Both the position numbers and the translations under genes were made by a program. A stretch of DNA of 64,000 nt, from the NCBI GenBank assembly GCA_021802425.1, contig JAJZXJ010000006.1, forward strand, positions 1 to 64,000, read 5' to 3'. Below, piece after piece: positions 51,204-59,986 of the stretch (the first letter of the stretch is position 1; each line of letters begins with the position of its first letter). The DNA comes from Acidulodesulfobacterium sp021802425. Its GTDB lineage: Bacteria > SZUA-79 > Acidulodesulfobacterales > Acidulodesulfobacteraceae. The notes under the pieces are model-generated. The model worked only from the letters and a program-made list of their open reading frames with translations. It searched no databases and was not told the DNA's origin.

Positions 51204-51227
51204 TTTTTAATTTCATTTTTTGCATAT

Positions 51228-52169
51228 ATGTTTTTTACAAAATTTTTTACGGCTGTCGAGATTGACCACGATCATTTTAAAATACTTGAAGTCGTAAAAA
51301 AGGGGCGCGGCTACCTTCTGAACAATTTTATCAACGCTAAACTTTCAGGCTTAAATCATCCTGATATTAGCGGGGGCGCTATTAATCTTAACAAATTAAT
51401 GAACGACAACAAAATAAGCAAAAATAATGTATTTGCGAATATTAACGACAATGCCGTTCACAGTTACAATTTTTATCTGCCCGATATGCCCCGGAACGAT
51501 TTAAATAAAGCGGTGGAATATGAAATAAAAAAGCTCATTCCCTTCCCTATATCTTCCTGCATATTCGATTACATATTCGTCAAAAACGGTTCAACCCTTA
51601 ACATAACCGCATTTGTCTCTAAGGCGGACGATATAAATAACTTCAAAGAAATATTTGCAAAGGCCGATATCAAATTAAAATCAATCGAATGCAAAACCGC
51701 TTCAATTTATAATAACATTATGTTTTTAAGCAATAATAAGGTTGAACATTTATTGTTGTGCGATATTGGCGAGAAGGCGGCAAAAATTGTTATTATCAGA
51801 GATAATGCGGTTAATTTCGAAAGGACGATAGAAGGAATTGATCTAAAAAATCTAAATGACGACGAATCATCGCTTTTAATCGGGGATGAATTAAAAAAGA
51901 CCGTAGATTTTTATTTTGCAGGAAAATTTATCGCTCCGATAGACGGTATAATAATAACAGGCATTTATTCGGGAAACGAAGGTTTTAACGGCAAAATAAA
52001 GGACATGATGCGCCTAAAAACATATTCTATTTCGATTATCAGCCTGTTAAAAGAAAGAAAAATATTTTTATCAAAAAGGTTAGTAAAATATAATATAAAC
52101 GAAAACTATGATTTCTTTAAGCCTCTTGAAGAAATGTGGACGACCTTCGGCCTAATCGTTAACAGATAA
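51228..52169 (+). CDS. pilM: PilM-like type IV pilus assembly ATPase
   Basis: The 313-residue actin-like protein is shorter than typical PilM (about 350). It starts with VEIDHDHFKILEVVKKGRGY, the first nucleotide-binding strand, and has MPRNDLNKAVEYEIKKLIPFP and LLLCDIGEKAAKIVIIRDNAVNFERTI. The following genes are PilN- and PilO-like, which supports the call. PilM binds the cytoplasmic tail of PilN in the alignment complex of type IV pili. Confidence 0.82.
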   Translation: MFFTKFFTAVEIDHDHFKILEVVKKGRGYLLNNFINAKLSGLNHPDISGGAINLNKLMNDNKISKNNVFANINDNAVHSYNFYLPDMPRNDLNKAVEYEIKKLIPFPISSCIFDYIFVKNGSTLNITAFVSKADDINNFKEIFAKADIKLKSIECKTASIYNNIMFLSNNKVEHLLLCDIGEKAAKIVIIRDNAVNFERTIEGIDLKNLNDDESSLLIGDELKKTVDFYFAGKFIAPIDGIIITGIYSGNEGFNGKIKDMMRLKTYSISIISLLKERKIFLSKRLVKYNINENYDFFKPLEEMWTTFGLIVNR

Positions 52170-52171
52170 AA

Positions 52172-52756
52172 ATGAAAAAAAACGGCAATAAAACAAGGAT
52201 TAACTTATTACCCGCCGCCGATAAAGAGCGATTTATAAAAAACAGAAAAAAGGCAATAATATTTTCTATAATTATCGCATATGGATTTTTTATCTTTTTA
52301 CTGGATTTTACGGCATACCTTGAAAACAGCTCAAAAAGAATTTACATTTCCGGGCTAAACCAGAAACTAACGCTGATGAAAACCAAAAATCTTCTTAATA
52401 AATCGCTTGAATCGGCAATAAATAGCAGAAAAAATCTTAAAAACACAATCAAAAAAAGGATTTTAATTATAAAAAATCTTGAAAAATTTAAGGTCGCATG
52501 GAATAAAAAAATAGGAGACATGGTTCAGGCTTCGCCTTCGGGGGTTTGGATGAGCGGACTATTGCTCCAAAAAGGCGTTATTACGATAGAGGGAAACTCC
52601 ATTTCTCTTAACGGAATATCTATATACATGGATAGATTGAAAACAACGAATATGTTTAAAAAGATTATTTTAACCGATGCGGGCAGAGAAATTATCGGCG
52701 GAAACACCTTTTACCGTTTTCAATTGAAAGCAACTTTAACTCCGATTATAAAATAA
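52172..52756 (+). CDS. pilN: PilN-like type IV pilus assembly protein
   Basis: The 194-residue protein begins with NKTRINLLPAADKERF, the INLLP motif that contacts PilM. One membrane segment (about 28-48), a coiled coil and a small ferredoxin-like domain (MVQASPSGVWMSGLLLQKGVITIEGNS) follow. It starts two bases after pilM ends. It forms the inner-membrane alignment subcomplex with PilO. Confidence 0.87.
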   Translation: MKKNGNKTRINLLPAADKERFIKNRKKAIIFSIIIAYGFFIFLLDFTAYLENSSKRIYISGLNQKLTLMKTKNLLNKSLESAINSRKNLKNTIKKRILIIKNLEKFKVAWNKKIGDMVQASPSGVWMSGLLLQKGVITIEGNSISLNGISIYMDRLKTTNMFKKIILTDAGREIIGGNTFYRFQLKATLTPIIK

Positions 52757-52775
52757 AAGAGCAAAAGCAAAAAAA

Positions 52776-53366
52776 ATGAATTTATCTGAAGAATTAAAAA
52801 AAATTCCGGGCTATTTAAGGACAAATAAAATAGCCGTCGTTATTTTAATGATATTTGTATTTATATATCTTGTAAATCAAGATTTGTTTTTAAATAACGC
52901 GGGTAATACTTTGAAAACAAATAACGGTACTATAATAAGGCTTAATGATAAAATTAGAACATTAAAAAATATAACCGTATCTTTAACGAATGAAAAAAAT
53001 AGCTTGTTGAATCTTAAAAACCAGATAAAAAGCCTGAAGGCGGAGTTAAAAAAGGAGAGGGCAAAACTCCCAAAAACCTTTATGGTCTCAACATTAATAA
53101 AGGAGATTTCTAAAAGCGCCCCGGCATCTAACTTTATTATCGAAAAAATAGATTTTGGAAGACCGGTTAAAACCCTGGGCGTGACGGCCCTGCCGGTCAG
53201 CATTTTAATCGCCGGCGGCTTTAACAAGTCGATAAAATTCGTTAAAAATATAAATTCGTTAAAAAGAATTTTTGTAATAGATTACTTATCCGTTAAAGCA
53301 AGCAAAAAATCTTTTCCCGACATTAAAGCCGATATAAAAGGGACTGTTTTTTCTATGCAGGATTAG
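52776..53366 (+). CDS. pilO: PilO-like type IV pilus assembly protein
   Basis: The 196-residue protein has a short cytoplasmic start, one membrane segment (about 18-34), a coiled coil (about 55-105, LKNQIKSLKAELKKERAKLPKTF) and a C-terminal ferredoxin-like domain. The layout is that of PilO. Its last 14 bases overlap, tail to tail, the end of tatC on the other strand. Confidence 0.85.
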   Translation: MNLSEELKKIPGYLRTNKIAVVILMIFVFIYLVNQDLFLNNAGNTLKTNNGTIIRLNDKIRTLKNITVSLTNEKNSLLNLKNQIKSLKAELKKERAKLPKTFMVSTLIKEISKSAPASNFIIEKIDFGRPVKTLGVTALPVSILIAGGFNKSIKFVKNINSLKRIFVIDYLSVKASKKSFPDIKADIKGTVFSMQD

Positions 53367-54243
53367 AAGCCGGGGCGGGCTTTTTTTTCATCCGCCATAT
53401 AATAGAAGATATTAAAATGCTTATCTCATACATCGAATATAACGGAATCGCTATAAAAAACATCGTAACTATGTCGGCATGAAAAGCGGCAATAATAAGG
53501 CTTAACAGTAGAGCCCATTTCCTGTATTTTTTTAAAAAATGGGGTTTAAGTATGCCCGCTAAGGAAAAAAGGGCAGATATTAACGGAAGCTCGAATATTA
53601 AGCCGAATATAAGGCTTAACCTTAATGCAAAATTGATATAATGGGTTAGATTGATAAGGGGGGATAAATTAGGGCTTTGATAGCTTAACGAAAAGTTAAT
53701 AACGGCAGGCCAGATGTACAAAATCATAAACATCATCCCCGCAATAAAAAATAGCGTCCCGAAAAATAAAAAGGGGACAAGATACATTCTTTCCCTCTTT
53801 AACAAACCGGGCTTTATAAATTGCCATATTTCAAACAGTATGAACGGGAGGGCTATCATAAATCCAAGGATGAGGGAAACCTTAACCTGCATAAAAAACG
53901 GCTCCAACGGTCTTGAATAGTGTAAAATGTGTTTTATGAATTTCTTCGGCGTTTTATTTAAGCCAAAGGTATAATAAGCGAACGGAGCATCTTTTTTGAT
54001 TAATACCTTTGCATATCCCGATAAATATGTAATATAGGTTGGTTTATTTAAAGGAAGTTCTATAAAGTTAATGGCGGTATAAGACAGATGCCACGAAAAC
54101 CCCATTCCGATAACAAGGGCGATAAAAATATAGATTATCCTTTTTCTTAATTCGGAAAAATGCTCCAGAAAAGCCATCCTGCCTTCTGCATTTTTAGCGC
54201 TCCCGCCTTTCCTGCTTTTTTCTTTTTTTATATTATCCTTCAT
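53353..54243 (-). CDS. tatC: twin-arginine translocase subunit TatC
   Basis: The 296-residue protein has six membrane segments and the TatC signature MAFLEHFSELRKRIIYI, then PLEPFFMQVKVSLILGFMIALPFILFEIWQFIKPGL and LIFGLIFELPLISALFSLAGI. It has a longer first periplasmic loop than E. coli TatC. It recognises twin-arginine signals on folded proteins. It sits between pilQ and the end of pilO. No tatA or tatB is in the window. Confidence 0.95.
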   Translation of the reverse strand: MKDNIKKEKSRKGGSAKNAEGRMAFLEHFSELRKRIIYIFIALVIGMGFSWHLSYTAINFIELPLNKPTYITYLSGYAKVLIKKDAPFAYYTFGLNKTPKKFIKHILHYSRPLEPFFMQVKVSLILGFMIALPFILFEIWQFIKPGLLKRERMYLVPFLFFGTLFFIAGMMFMILYIWPAVINFSLSYQSPNLSPLINLTHYINFALRLSLIFGLIFELPLISALFSLAGILKPHFLKKYRKWALLLSLIIAAFHADIVTMFFIAIPLYSMYEISILISSIIWRMKKKPAPASNPA

Positions 54244-55704
54244 CTAATTTACTATTTTAGGGGATATAAATACCATTAGCTGCTCTTTCGAAACGCTTCT
54301 ATTCCTTGAAGAAAACAGGTATCCGATAACCGGTATGGTGGATAAAAATGGAACGCCGTTATTGGAATGGGATTTATCGGTATATAAAATCCCGCCGATA
54401 ACTAAGGTGGAATTATTTTTAACCACGACGGTGGTTGTAACGCTTTTATTGTTAACAGCAGGAAATCCGTTTACCTCTTGTCCAAAATTAGGCTCAGAAT
54501 TTGTAACGGTAATATTTAGCAGTATATTATTTTTACTTTCGACTATCGGCGTAACGGTTAATGTAAGCCCGAGCGTGATAGTTTGAAGCGTCGATGTTAC
54601 GGGTTGCTGGGTTATAATCGTGGTACCGCTTGTTCCGCTTGTAGGCGTCGTAGAAGGGCCCGAAGAGGTATAGGCCACATAATATAACGTTACCCCTGAA
54701 TTTATCGTGGCAGGTTGTCCGCTTACGACGGAAACATTCGGAGAGGCGATAATCTTATCCCATCCTAACTGCTGCCCGGCGGAAAGCTGGGCAGATATAA
54801 GCCCGAAATTTTGCCATGCCGTTCCAATGCTTATATTACCATAATTTGACCCCGCAGCAGAGGAAACCACCCCAGAAAATCCTGTCGGACTTCCTAATGT
54901 GCTGGTGATTGTATTTGCATTAGGACTTATTTGCGGGGTAAAAGACCATGCTACTCCTAAATTCCTGACAAAATTATCCGTCACATCCACTATCCTTGCA
55001 TTTAAGAGAACAACCCTTTTTTTGACATCCATGCTTTTTATAATTTTCCTTATTTTTGTGATATTGGAAGGAATATCGTAAACAAGTATCGAATTTCCAT
55101 GGGGGGAAGCATAAGCCTTTGCCCCTGTCGGTAAAATAGGCGTTAAAACGGGAAGAACATTTTTAGCCTGTATGTATTTTAAATTTATCCTGTAATCGAC
55201 GTAGCTATTTGTGAGCGAAGACCGCGGACCGATAAATAAAATTCCGTTACTAACGCTATAACCCAAATTCCCCGCCTTAAAGATAATGGATAAAGCGGAC
55301 GGCAGCGGAACCTTTCGTATATGCAATGTAACATATCCTTTTACCGAACTGCTTAGAACATAATTAAGATGAAATTTGTAGGCTATTCCTATTATCAGAG
55401 GTCTTAAGGGAATATCGTTGCCCTCTATCGTAATTCTTTTATCGGGCAGCTTGATCCCGTTTATGCGGTATATACCGTAAGAATTGTTATAATTGTTAAA
55501 ACCAAAGGAAAATTTGGCAGTTATTAATATTATTATTAATGCCGATATGAAAAAAACAAAGTTCCGAAGGAATTTCATGAGGAAGCCGAAGTCTTCCGAA
55601 AGCGAAGCGGTCAAGATAAAAAAAGGGATTGCGGTAATATGCTTAAGTTTAACCGGCATATTTTTTTTATCTGCTTTCAGTGAATTATTTTTTAAATCCT
55701 TCAT
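54244..55704 (-). CDS. pilQ: PilQ-like secretin
   Basis: The reading frame has 486 residues. An N-domain (GNDIPLRPLIIGIAYKFHLNYVLSSSVKGYVTLHIRKVPLPSALSIIF) precedes an N1-type domain and the secretin barrel with KRVVLLNARIVDVTDNFVRNLGVAW, LSAGQQLGWDKIIASPNVSVVSGQPATINSG and GVPFLSTIPVIGYLF. It forms the outer-membrane pore for the pilus. The first 42 residues look non-native; a start at 55578 (MKFLRNFVFF) gives a proper signal peptide. It starts inside the end of the PilP-like gene. Confidence 0.88.
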   Translation of the reverse strand: MKDLKNNSLKADKKNMPVKLKHITAIPFFILTASLSEDFGFLMKFLRNFVFFISALIIILITAKFSFGFNNYNNSYGIYRINGIKLPDKRITIEGNDIPLRPLIIGIAYKFHLNYVLSSSVKGYVTLHIRKVPLPSALSIIFKAGNLGYSVSNGILFIGPRSSLTNSYVDYRINLKYIQAKNVLPVLTPILPTGAKAYASPHGNSILVYDIPSNITKIRKIIKSMDVKKRVVLLNARIVDVTDNFVRNLGVAWSFTPQISPNANTITSTLGSPTGFSGVVSSAAGSNYGNISIGTAWQNFGLISAQLSAGQQLGWDKIIASPNVSVVSGQPATINSGVTLYYVAYTSSGPSTTPTSGTSGTTIITQQPVTSTLQTITLGLTLTVTPIVESKNNILLNITVTNSEPNFGQEVNGFPAVNNKSVTTTVVVKNNSTLVIGGILYTDKSHSNNGVPFLSTIPVIGYLFSSRNRSVSKEQLMVFISPKIVN

Positions 55705-56056
55705 ATCGTACTAATAAAAGTTTCACGATTTTTCCATTTTCTAATTTAATAGTAACGGCTCTGGACGATATTCCGACAACCGTTTTTCCCATAATCTTAG
55801 AACCTATATAATAAGGCTTATCGTTAATTATTGCAACATTTTTATTTGGATTCGAACTGCTGACTATTGCTTGCAGGGTTATGCCGTTTAACGGATTTTC
55901 TATGCGGTTTTTATATTGCTTCGCTTTAAAAGGGGATATAAAGGGGTTTTTTAGCCCGAAACAAGTCCTTATGCTTATAAACTGGGATAAAATTGCAGCT
56001 ATAATAATCAAAAAAATCGAAAATGAGCGCAGGTAAACTTTGTTTTCCTTTTTCAT
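55685..56056 (-). CDS. pilP: PilP-like pilus assembly protein
   Basis: The 123-residue protein has an N-terminal hydrophobic segment (about 10-28) and a C-terminal beta-domain (NPLNGITLQAIVSSSNPNKNVAIINDKPYYIGSKIMGKTVVGISSRAVTIKLENGKIVKLLL), the PilP/GspC HR-domain pattern that contacts the secretin. It lacks a lipobox, unlike typical PilP. It precedes pilQ in the same direction. Confidence 0.72.
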   Translation of the reverse strand: MKKENKVYLRSFSIFLIIIAAILSQFISIRTCFGLKNPFISPFKAKQYKNRIENPLNGITLQAIVSSSNPNKNVAIINDKPYYIGSKIMGKTVVGISSRAVTIKLENGKIVKLLLVRYEGFKK

Positions 56057-56135
56057 CTTTTCGTTAGTTAAATATAAGATAAAGAATAATATGAATTATT
56101 ATAACAAAAAAATGGAATTAGGAATCAGATTTTTT

Positions 56136-56185
56136 ATAAAAAGGCCATGCTTCGAAATTTTTATTAAATTTTAAGGCATGACCTC
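56136..56185 (-). terminator. terminator after the second tusA
   Basis: On the minus strand GGTCATGC (56183-56176) pairs with GCATGGCC (56150-56143), 8 bp with one G-U, followed by TTTTT. It starts about 37 bases after the tusA stop. Confidence 0.6.
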
Positions 56186-56219
56186 TGATTTTTTTATTTA
56201 TATATAAATTTAAGCTTTA

Positions 56220-56453
56220 TCAAGATTTTTTGACATAAAACTTAAACTTTCCGCCCTCTTCCATCGATTCTAAAAGTTCGTTGCCGGTTCTTTTGCACCA
56301 GGCCGTCATATCGTTTTTAGAACCTGGATCGGTTGAGATTACCTCTAAAACCTGTCCTGAACTCATCGTGTCGATTTCTTTTTTGGTCTTAACAATCGGC
56401 AATGGGCACGATAAACCGCTTGCGTCAAGAGTTTTGTTGGGGGATACTGCCAT
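56220..56453 (-). CDS. TusA-family sulfur carrier protein, second copy
   Basis: The 77-residue protein carries GLSCPLPIVKTKKEIDTM with the persulfide-bearing cysteine, then VLEVISTDPGSKNDMTAWCKRTGN, the standard TusA pattern. An AAGGAGGT ribosome site precedes the ATG. It differs substantially from the first copy at 6969 and has a second cysteine in AWCKRTG, which both copies share in placement. It is a single gene with its own terminator. Sulfur trafficking is the expected role; its partner cannot be named from the sequence. Confidence 0.85.
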   Translation of the reverse strand: MAVSPNKTLDASGLSCPLPIVKTKKEIDTMSSGQVLEVISTDPGSKNDMTAWCKRTGNELLESMEEGGKFKFYVKKS

Positions 56454-56617
56454 AATTAATGTTACCTCCTTAAGAATATACTTTATTAAATTTTCAAAAC
56501 ATTATCAGTTTATTATTTATCCATTAAAAAGTCAATAAAGTTTTTAAACCTGTCATTTAAATTTTAAAACCGATTGGGATTTGGAAGTTTTTTAACTATT
56601 TTTTACAACAGTTTATA

Positions 56618-56626
56618 TGGTATAAT
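56618..56626 (+). promoter_or_regulatory. extended -10 promoter, predicted leaderless
   Basis: TGGTATAAT (TGnTATAAT) ends 7 bases before the ATG at 56634. There is no good -35 box and no ribosome site. Confidence 0.5.
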
Positions 56627-56633
56627 ATGCGCT

Positions 56634-57383
56634 ATGAATTTAAGCATACTTATATTTATAGCCGTTTTTTCCGTAGCAGTTATCGAACTAAGCGAAGTGG
56701 CCGCAATAATATTCGTCGTCGGCGAGGATATCGGTTTATCGAGCGCTCTTGCCGGAGGAATGACAGGATTTTTCGGCTCATTGCTCATTCTTTTTATAGG
56801 CGGCATAACCCTTATAAAATCCGTTCCCATTTCTACCGTCAAATTAATAATAGCGGTTATTCTGCTTGCCATAGGACTGTATTTTTCTTATAAACTGCTC
56901 AGTTTCATATTTTATCTGACGCCGTTTTCATCAAAATTAGGAGGAAAACCGCTTTTTAAAAAGATGGAAACCGCAACCGTTTCGCATAAAAAATGCTCGC
57001 CTAAATCCTTCTTCGTTGCCTTTAGCGCGGTTATAGTAGAGGCTTTCGAGGTCGGCGTGGTAGCCGTTCCGTTTGCAATTACGGACAATCAATGGATTCC
57101 GGTAATTTCCTCGCTTGTTATCAGCTCCTGTCTTATCTTAATCTTATCTTTACATTTAAGAAAATACTTTAAGAAGATTCCCTCTCACTGGATTAAAGGC
57201 ATAGCATCCGTTTTGCTTATCAGTTTTGCAATCTACTGGGGCTTCCAGGGTTTAAAGATTAACATAGAGGACGAAGACTTAATTTTAATTATTCCTGCCG
57301 TCGGCGGGGTTTTATTCATACTTTCATTATTATTAGATAAAATTGGGTATAAAGTTAAAAACAGAAAGGGTAACTTAGCCTAA
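56634..57383 (+). CDS. multi-pass membrane protein with two ExxE-type motifs, transporter-like
   Basis: From the ATG at 56634 the protein has 249 residues and about seven membrane segments in two related halves. Each half has an acidic motif in its first helix: FSVAVIELSEVAAIIF and FSAVIVEAFEVGVVAV. Duplicated intramembrane acidic motifs are typical of small cation transporters such as the UPF0016/MntP groups and of COG4280-type proteins, which it resembles most. No substrate is assigned. It overlaps the rodZ-like gene tail to tail by four bases. An in-frame ATG at 56574 lies upstream of the promoter. Confidence 0.65.
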   Translation: MNLSILIFIAVFSVAVIELSEVAAIIFVVGEDIGLSSALAGGMTGFFGSLLILFIGGITLIKSVPISTVKLIIAVILLAIGLYFSYKLLSFIFYLTPFSSKLGGKPLFKKMETATVSHKKCSPKSFFVAFSAVIVEAFEVGVVAVPFAITDNQWIPVISSLVISSCLILILSLHLRKYFKKIPSHWIKGIASVLLISFAIYWGFQGLKINIEDEDLILIIPAVGGVLFILSLLLDKIGYKVKNRKGNLA

Positions 57384-58171
57384 AAGCGCGGGGAAGTTTT
57401 CTGCTTCTTTGGATTAGGGTTGGCAGGGTTGGCCTCTTTGCTCTTAGCGGAAAAATTTAAAGTTATGACTTCCTTTTCTTTGCCCAATTTTCCCAGACTC
57501 TTTCCGTTATAATTCAGGCGGATTCCGCCCGCGTTTCCTATTTTAATCCTCATGTCCTTTTTTGCCTTCCATGTTTCGACATCTCCCGGATATAACATAT
57601 AAGTTTTTTGCCCTTTATCATCTATCCTGACGGCAACCCATGTTTTTTTTGTCACGATTCCTTTTAATATAACGGCGTATTCTGAAATACTTTTTTTTCT
57701 TTTCTTTAGATGCCTGCCGGGCGCTATTTCCGGGGACAAACGAAATGAAGTAACGGCTAAACCCTGATGTTTAAACTTAAAAAATTCAAAAACCTTCAGG
57801 GACGCAAAAGACAAAATTATAATAACTATAGCTGCAGCTATAGTTATTATAATTCTTTTTTTAAATTTGTACGATATTTGCTTTTCTTCCCTAAACCTCA
57901 TACCTAGGATATCTTCGACATTTTTATCCTTAAAACCTTCTTTAAGCTGCGGCTCCAATAGGCTGAAAGCGTATTCCTCGTCGGCGCCTACCGTTTTGCC
58001 TATTAATTTAATATACCCCTTTAATATTTGCGGCGAAGAAAATAAAGAAAAATCATTTTTCTCGATAGTTTCGATATACTGGGGTCTTATTTTTGTTATT
58101 TCGGAAATTTTGCCGTAAGTCAACCCGCTTTCTTCCCTTTTTAATTTAAAATATTCCCCTATCGTTTCCAT
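57380..58171 (-). CDS. rodZ: RodZ-like helix-turn-helix membrane protein
   Basis: The 263-residue protein has an N-terminal Xre/HTH_25 domain (GEYFKLKREESGLTYGKISEITKIRPQYIETIEKNDFS), a single membrane segment (about 110-130) and a C-terminal DUF4115 beta-domain (KTWVAVRIDDKGQKTYMLYPGDVETWKAKKDMRIKIGNAGGIRLNYNGKSLG). RodZ binds MreB at the membrane and helps set rod shape. It is encoded next to a PilF-like gene, as in many proteobacteria, and far from mreBCD. The bases around its membrane segment contain a palindrome near 57826-57853 (TATAGCTGCAGCTATA core). Confidence 0.87.
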   Translation of the reverse strand: METIGEYFKLKREESGLTYGKISEITKIRPQYIETIEKNDFSLFSSPQILKGYIKLIGKTVGADEEYAFSLLEPQLKEGFKDKNVEDILGMRFREEKQISYKFKKRIIITIAAAIVIIILSFASLKVFEFFKFKHQGLAVTSFRLSPEIAPGRHLKKRKKSISEYAVILKGIVTKKTWVAVRIDDKGQKTYMLYPGDVETWKAKKDMRIKIGNAGGIRLNYNGKSLGKLGKEKEVITLNFSAKSKEANPANPNPKKQKTSPRF

Positions 58172-58190
58172 AAGTTTGTAATATTTTTAA

Positions 58191-58970
58191 TTATTTAATT
58201 TTTTTTAAATAATCAAACGATTTTATTCCAATCTCGCTGCTCCCGTATTGTTTGTAAATAGAATTAAAAATTACTTTTGCTTTATTATATTTTTTAAGTT
58301 TAAAATATATTACGCCTTCTTTATATTTTGCGGGAATAAAAAATGCATCTATGCTTAAAACCTTCTGGAAATTAAATAAACCGCGATTTAATCTCCCTTT
58401 GATAAAATAAAATTCTCCAAGATAATAATAAGTTAGAAAATAGTTTTTATTCAATGACTCTGAAATCAATAGCAATTTTTTTGCCTTTTCTAATTTATTT
58501 TCCTTAATGTAAATTCTTGCAAGCTGGGTATAGCTATTATAAGGCCGGTTATAAAACGGGTTTTTCAATGCCATTTTTAGGTTGATTTTAGCCATTTTAT
58601 AGTTATGTTTTTTTATGTAAATAAGCGCTAAGTTATAATACGCATCGGAAAATTTTTTATCTGAATCAATCGCCCTTTTCAAGTTTATTATAGCTTTACC
58701 CTCCCTATGCGTCATCATATAAACCATTCCGATAGCATTGTAATTTTTTGCCGAATACGGATTTAATTTCTTTGCTCTGATAAATTCCTGCATCGCCTTT
58801 ACATAGTTTTCATTTTGATAATACCCGACACCGAGCTTATAATAAAGGTTTGATTTAAGTTTATTCGTCTCGGAAACCTGGGACAGCCCGCAGCCGTATA
58901 ATACGGCGGATAAACCTGTTATTAAAAGGATTATATAAATTAATTTTAAACGATTATTTAATCTAAACAT
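58191..58970 (-). CDS. pilF: PilF/PilW-like TPR lipoprotein
   Basis: The 259-residue protein has a lipoprotein signal with lipobox LYGC (cysteine near residue 27). About six tetratricopeptide repeats follow, for example YYKLGVGYYQNENYVKAMQEFIRAKKLNPYS and AYYNLALIYIKKHNYKMAKINLKMAL. PilF is the pilotin that brings the PilQ secretin to the outer membrane. Adjacency to rodZ is typical of pilF. The family match itself is only at TPR level. Confidence 0.75.
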   Translation of the reverse strand: MFRLNNRLKLIYIILLITGLSAVLYGCGLSQVSETNKLKSNLYYKLGVGYYQNENYVKAMQEFIRAKKLNPYSAKNYNAIGMVYMMTHREGKAIINLKRAIDSDKKFSDAYYNLALIYIKKHNYKMAKINLKMALKNPFYNRPYNSYTQLARIYIKENKLEKAKKLLLISESLNKNYFLTYYYLGEFYFIKGRLNRGLFNFQKVLSIDAFFIPAKYKEGVIYFKLKKYNKAKVIFNSIYKQYGSSEIGIKSFDYLKKIK

Positions 58971-59003
58971 AATAAAAGAATAATATCATTAATCAAATTA
59001 AAT

Positions 59004-59915
59004 TTAAAGTGAAAGCTCTCCGAAATATGTCATATCCCTAAACTTCTTAAACCTGTCCTTAATCTCGTCCATTTTTATTGCCAATAGCCTGTCCACCGAA
59101 AAATCCTCGACGGCAAAAGAAGCCATAATGTTTCCGAAAACAAGAGCCTTTTTTAAATTTTCGAACGACATATCGCCGGTATTATCTATATACCCCAAAA
59201 AACCCCCCGCAAATGAATCGCCCGCTCCGGTCGGGTCTTTAATGTCTTCTAAAGGGTAAGCGGGAACAATAAAGAAATGGTCGTCTAAAAACATTGTGGC
59301 TCCGTAAGCCCCCCTTTTTAAGATTAATATTTTTGCCCCAAAATTATGTATGGCTTTAGCGGCTAAAAATATGGACGACTCGCCCGTCAAAAGCCTTGCT
59401 TCCGACTCGTTTATAATAAAAATATCGGATTTTTCGATTACTTTGATAAGTTTTTCTCTTTTTCTTTCAATCCAAAAATTCATAGTATCGAGAGCAATCA
59501 ATTTTGGCGAATTCATTTGGCTTAAAACATCAAACTGAATATCAGGGTCTATGTTGGCAAGAAAGAGTGTGTCATTTTTAAAGCTATGAGGCACCACCGG
59601 CTTAAAAGAAGAAAAAACCCCGAGGTCCGTTTCTAATGTTTCCGGGTCTGACAGGTCGTATCCGTATCTCCCTTCCCAGTGAAAAGTCGTCCCTTTTTCC
59701 GTCTTCAAACCGGTAATATCGATTGACTTGTCCTTAAAAATATCTAAATATGTTTGATTAAAATCGTCGCCTATTACCCCTATTATTTTCACATCGGTGA
59801 GAAACGAGGACGACAGGGAAAAAAACGAGGCCGAACCGCCGAGAATATTATTCATCTTCTTAAACGGCGTTTCGACATTATCTAAAGCTACAGAACCGAC
59901 AACAGTTACAGCCAT
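59004..59915 (-). CDS. PfkB-family sugar or nucleoside kinase
   Basis: The 303-residue ribokinase-fold enzyme starts VTVVGSVALDNVETPFKKMNNILGGSASFFSLSSSFL. It has IINESEARLLTG, ILKRGAYGATMF and the anion-hole motif DPTGAGDSFAGGFLGYI with the catalytic aspartate. Substrate is not evident; the start resembles adenosine-kinase-like members encoded near mtnP in other bacteria, and mtnP is the next gene upstream. GGGAG lies before the ATG. Confidence 0.87.
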   Translation of the reverse strand: MAVTVVGSVALDNVETPFKKMNNILGGSASFFSLSSSFLTDVKIIGVIGDDFNQTYLDIFKDKSIDITGLKTEKGTTFHWEGRYGYDLSDPETLETDLGVFSSFKPVVPHSFKNDTLFLANIDPDIQFDVLSQMNSPKLIALDTMNFWIERKREKLIKVIEKSDIFIINESEARLLTGESSIFLAAKAIHNFGAKILILKRGAYGATMFLDDHFFIVPAYPLEDIKDPTGAGDSFAGGFLGYIDNTGDMSFENLKKALVFGNIMASFAVEDFSVDRLLAIKMDEIKDRFKKFRDMTYFGELSL

Positions 59916-59986
59916 TTGCCACTCCCTAAATTAATATAAATTTTTATTCCTTAATCCCGTGTTAGAAAGATTAAGGACATTAAATA

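Noticed and set aside
57826..57853. Palindrome within the rodZ-like gene as a regulatory site
   Set aside because: It encodes alternating Ile/Ala codons of the membrane segment (ITIAAAIVII), so the symmetry is explained by coding for hydrophobic residues.
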